Source: a bacterium
GTDB taxonomy: Bacteria > Ratteibacteria > UBA8468 > B48-G9 > JAFGKM01
Direction: 5' to 3'
Assembly (NCBI GenBank): GCA_026416755.1
Contig: JAOAEP010000021.1
Span: forward strand, 1 to 15,157
DNA: 15,157 bases
Every line of letters begins with the position of its first letter. Within the stretch, counting starts at the first letter, position 1. Below the pieces are notes generated by a model, which saw only the letters and a list, made by a program, of their open reading frames with translations, ran no database searches and was not told the origin of the DNA. This document shows, in pieces, positions 14,719 through 15,157 of the stretch. Made by a program: the position numbers and the translations under genes.

Positions 14719-15157
14719 TTTTTTTAATATTTAATAATTCACCTTTTGTAAAAATTGCTTCAAGTTTATATCCTTTCTTTTCAATTTCTTCTTTTGCTCC
14801 TTCTTCTCTATCAACAATACATATTACCTTTTTTATTTCACATTTATGACTTTCAACAACATTAATTGCTTTTATAATAGATGAACCAGTCGTTGCAACA
14901 TCATCAACTATTACAACTTTCCATCCTTCTTTTAAATTTCCTTCAACTATCTTCCCCATTCCATGTTCTTTTTGTACATTTCTAACTATAAAAGCATTAA
15001 TTGGTTTTTTCTCAATATAACTTATTAGGGATACACCACTAACTATAGGGTCTGCACCAAGAGTAAGTCCACCAATTGCATCTATATTTTCATCCTTTAT
15101 CATCTCAAAAATTATTTTACTAGTAAGATAAATACCTTCAGGAGATAAAGTTATAAG
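14699..15157 (-). CDS. pyrE: Orotate phosphoribosyltransferase, N-terminus cut by window edge
   Basis: PyrE converts orotate and PRPP to orotidine monophosphate in pyrimidine synthesis. The frame is open to the right edge (about 152 codons visible), and no start is needed inside the window. The ATG at 15103 is an internal Met, because the conserved TLSPEGIYLTSKIIFEMIKD region lies upstream of it. Further motifs are AIGGLTLGADPIVSGVSL, FIVRNVQKEHGMGK (flexible catalytic loop region) and the PRPP-binding motif VVIVDDVATTGSSI. The C-terminus ends in LEAIFTKGELLNIKKNGLGKS. It reads directly into nadC with a 20-bp overlap and is the first visible gene of the minus-strand operon, whose promoter lies outside the window. 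Confidence 0.94.
   Translation of the reverse strand, partial: LITLSPEGIYLTSKIIFEMIKDENIDAIGGLTLGADPIVSGVSLISYIEKKPINAFIVRNVQKEHGMGKIVEGNLKEGWKVVIVDDVATTGSSIIKAINVVESHKCEIKKVICIVDREEGAKEEIEKKGYKLEAIFTKGELLNIKKNGLGKS

Overview
This window is AT-rich (about 30% GC by eye), densely packed bacterial DNA with proteins rich in Lys, Ile, Phe and Glu. A predicted outer-membrane beta-barrel with a signal peptide and a C-terminal Phe points to a diderm (Gram-negative type) bacterium. Anaerobic-style aryl-CoA ligase/ACT pairs, a glutamate dehydrogenase and a QueG iron-sulfur enzyme suggest an amino-acid- or aromatic-acid-using anaerobe, possibly from an uncultivated low-GC lineage. I cannot name the phylum from the sequence alone. 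No phage, IS element or CRISPR array is visible.

Layout. (1) Positions 1-1799, minus strand: a truncated LOG/TIGR00725-type nucleotide-binding protein, a tRNA-Glu(UUC) with a near-consensus promoter, and a glutamate dehydrogenase with its own near-consensus promoter. (2) Positions 1800-1870: a 71-bp divergent intergenic region in which the gdh -10 box overlaps an extended -10 box reading the other way. (3) Positions 1871-9153, plus strand: queG, paaK-1, ACT-1, a 32-residue membrane peptide, a sodium:solute symporter, paaK-2, ACT-2 and an outer-membrane porin-like protein, with gaps of 0-19 bp or small overlaps. (4) Positions 9158-15157, minus strand, converging on the first operon with only 4 bp between stop codons. 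In transcription order this holds pyrE (cut by the window edge), nadC, a 54-residue ORF, a small nucleotidyltransferase, tatD, a CsgG-domain exported protein, and rmlC-rmlA-rmlB. Nearly all of these genes overlap.

How they fit together. The plus-strand operon reads as an import-and-activation route for an aromatic (aryl-acetic type) acid. The porin-like barrel would let it across the outer membrane, the Na+ symporter with its small partner would take it across the inner membrane, and two divergent phenylacetate-CoA-ligase-like enzymes, each paired with a double-ACT protein, would make the CoA thioesters. The two ligase-ACT pairs look like an old duplication and may handle different acids or opposite directions of flux. 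The minus-strand operon mixes pyrimidine and NAD synthesis with cell-envelope functions (dTDP-sugar synthesis and a CsgG-like exported protein). It also contains a small-protein/nucleotidyltransferase pair of unknown role.

Most worth a second look: the duplicated ligase-ACT cassette around a symporter; the 32-residue symporter partner; the 54-residue ORF overlapping both nadC and the nucleotidyltransferase; and the CsgG domain fused to an uncharacterised C-terminal domain with no lipobox.
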